The notes beneath the pieces are model-generated. The model had not been told where the DNA came from. It made no database searches and was given only the letters and a program-made list of their open reading frames with translations. Shown piece by piece: positions 63,698 to 64,000 of a stretch of DNA of 64,000 bases. Source of the DNA: a virus; IMG/VR virus record IMGVR_UViG_3300020162_001876, positions 46,999-110,998 of that record. One strand, 5' to 3'. Made by a program: the position numbers and the translations under genes. Positions within the stretch are counted from its first letter, which is position 1; each line of letters begins with the position of its first letter.

Positions 63698-64000
63698 ATG
63701 GAAAATAACAACAGCTGCTGTTTTGTAGCAAAAATAAATGAAGTAAAAGCAATTGAAGGTGCTGATAACATCGAACAAGCAGTTATCGGTGGGTGGAATA
63801 CTATTGTAAAAAAAGGAGCACATCAAGTAAATGATTTAGTAGTATGTGCAACTACTGATGCAGTTATTCCATCAGAAATTTCTGATAGTATTGGTGTAAC
63901 CAATTACCTAAGAAAAGGAAACAGAGTAAGAACTGTAAAACTAAGAGGAGTATATTCAGAATGTTTAATCATCTCTCTAGACCTATTACCACAAATGAAA
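63698..64000 (+). CDS. RNA ligase, N-terminal part (3' end outside window)
   Basis: The first 101 codons of a gene running off the window. The sequence CFVAKINEVKAIEGADNIEQ, then AVIGGWNTIVKKGAHQVNDL and YLRKGNRVRTVKLRGVYSEC matches the N-terminal OB-type domain of DRB0094-type RNA ligases; the KxDG nucleotidyl-transfer motif would lie downstream of the window. It ends the kinase-phosphoesterase-ligase group. Confidence 0.8.
   Translation, partial: MENNNSCCFVAKINEVKAIEGADNIEQAVIGGWNTIVKKGAHQVNDLVVCATTDAVIPSEISDSIGVTNYLRKGNRVRTVKLRGVYSECLIISLDLLPQMK

Overview
The window is a contiguous piece of a large, strongly A+T-rich, T4-like myovirus genome. The host is probably a Bacteroidota bacterium, most likely of the Flavobacteriia. 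T4-family genes identify the phage: large terminase, portal, prohead protease, scaffold, major capsid, PhoH, neck proteins, sheath, tube, baseplate, gp32, UvsX, 5'-3' exonuclease, DnaB-type helicase and ribonucleotide reductase. The host guess rests on promoters of the form TTTG-N20-TATATTTA, which match the Bacteroidota -33/-7 elements, on an rrn-like leader before the tRNA genes, on the absence of Shine-Dalgarno sequences, and on flavobacterial-style signal peptides. Every gene I accept is on the + strand.

Layout. 1-11000: DNA packaging and head assembly. 11000-23300: a small head/fibre block, PhoH, neck/tail completion proteins, and a long set of adhesin-like fibre genes with two copies of one three-part cassette. 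23300-37800: sheath, tube, a gp26-like gene with a probable frameshift, a kinase-like insertion, tape measure, baseplate hub and tail lysozyme. 37800-46800: a small family A DNA polymerase, SSB, recombinase, exonuclease, helicase and NrdB/NrdA. 46900-51050: lysis genes (two or three holin candidates, a GH19 endolysin, an overlapping spanin-like pair, and an unusual 4-helix-bundle membrane protein). 51100-54030: a DpdA-like transglycosylase and a QueC-like protein (probable 7-deazaguanine DNA modification) plus small genes. 54030-59700: tRNA genes covering all twenty amino acids, several atypical tRNA-like elements and structured non-coding RNAs, an HNH endonuclease and small proteins. 59700-64000: small early-type genes, a 300-nt structured non-coding segment, a metallophosphoesterase, a polynucleotide-kinase-like protein and the start of an RNA ligase.

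Two promoter classes organise the genome. Virion, nucleotide-metabolism and endolysin genes follow a bare ATATTTAT(A/T)ATAAA motif with no -33 element, as expected of T4-type late promoters. Replication, modification, tRNA and accessory genes follow a complete host-like TTTG-N20-TATATTTA promoter; in three cases its spacer is also the terminator hairpin of the preceding operon.

Most notable observations: the DpdA/QueC pair whose QueC has lost all four zinc cysteines; a kinase-like gene bracketed by two nearly identical terminator-promoter units; a T7 frameshift site in the gene between tube and tape measure; a duplicated fibre cassette that is split in one copy and fused in the other; a tRNA array with an rrn-like leader, tRNA halves in permuted order and a tRNA minihelix; and three larger non-coding elements each closed by a perfect 9-10 bp terminal helix. 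All assignments come from reading the sequence and recall of protein families; no database search or folding program was run.
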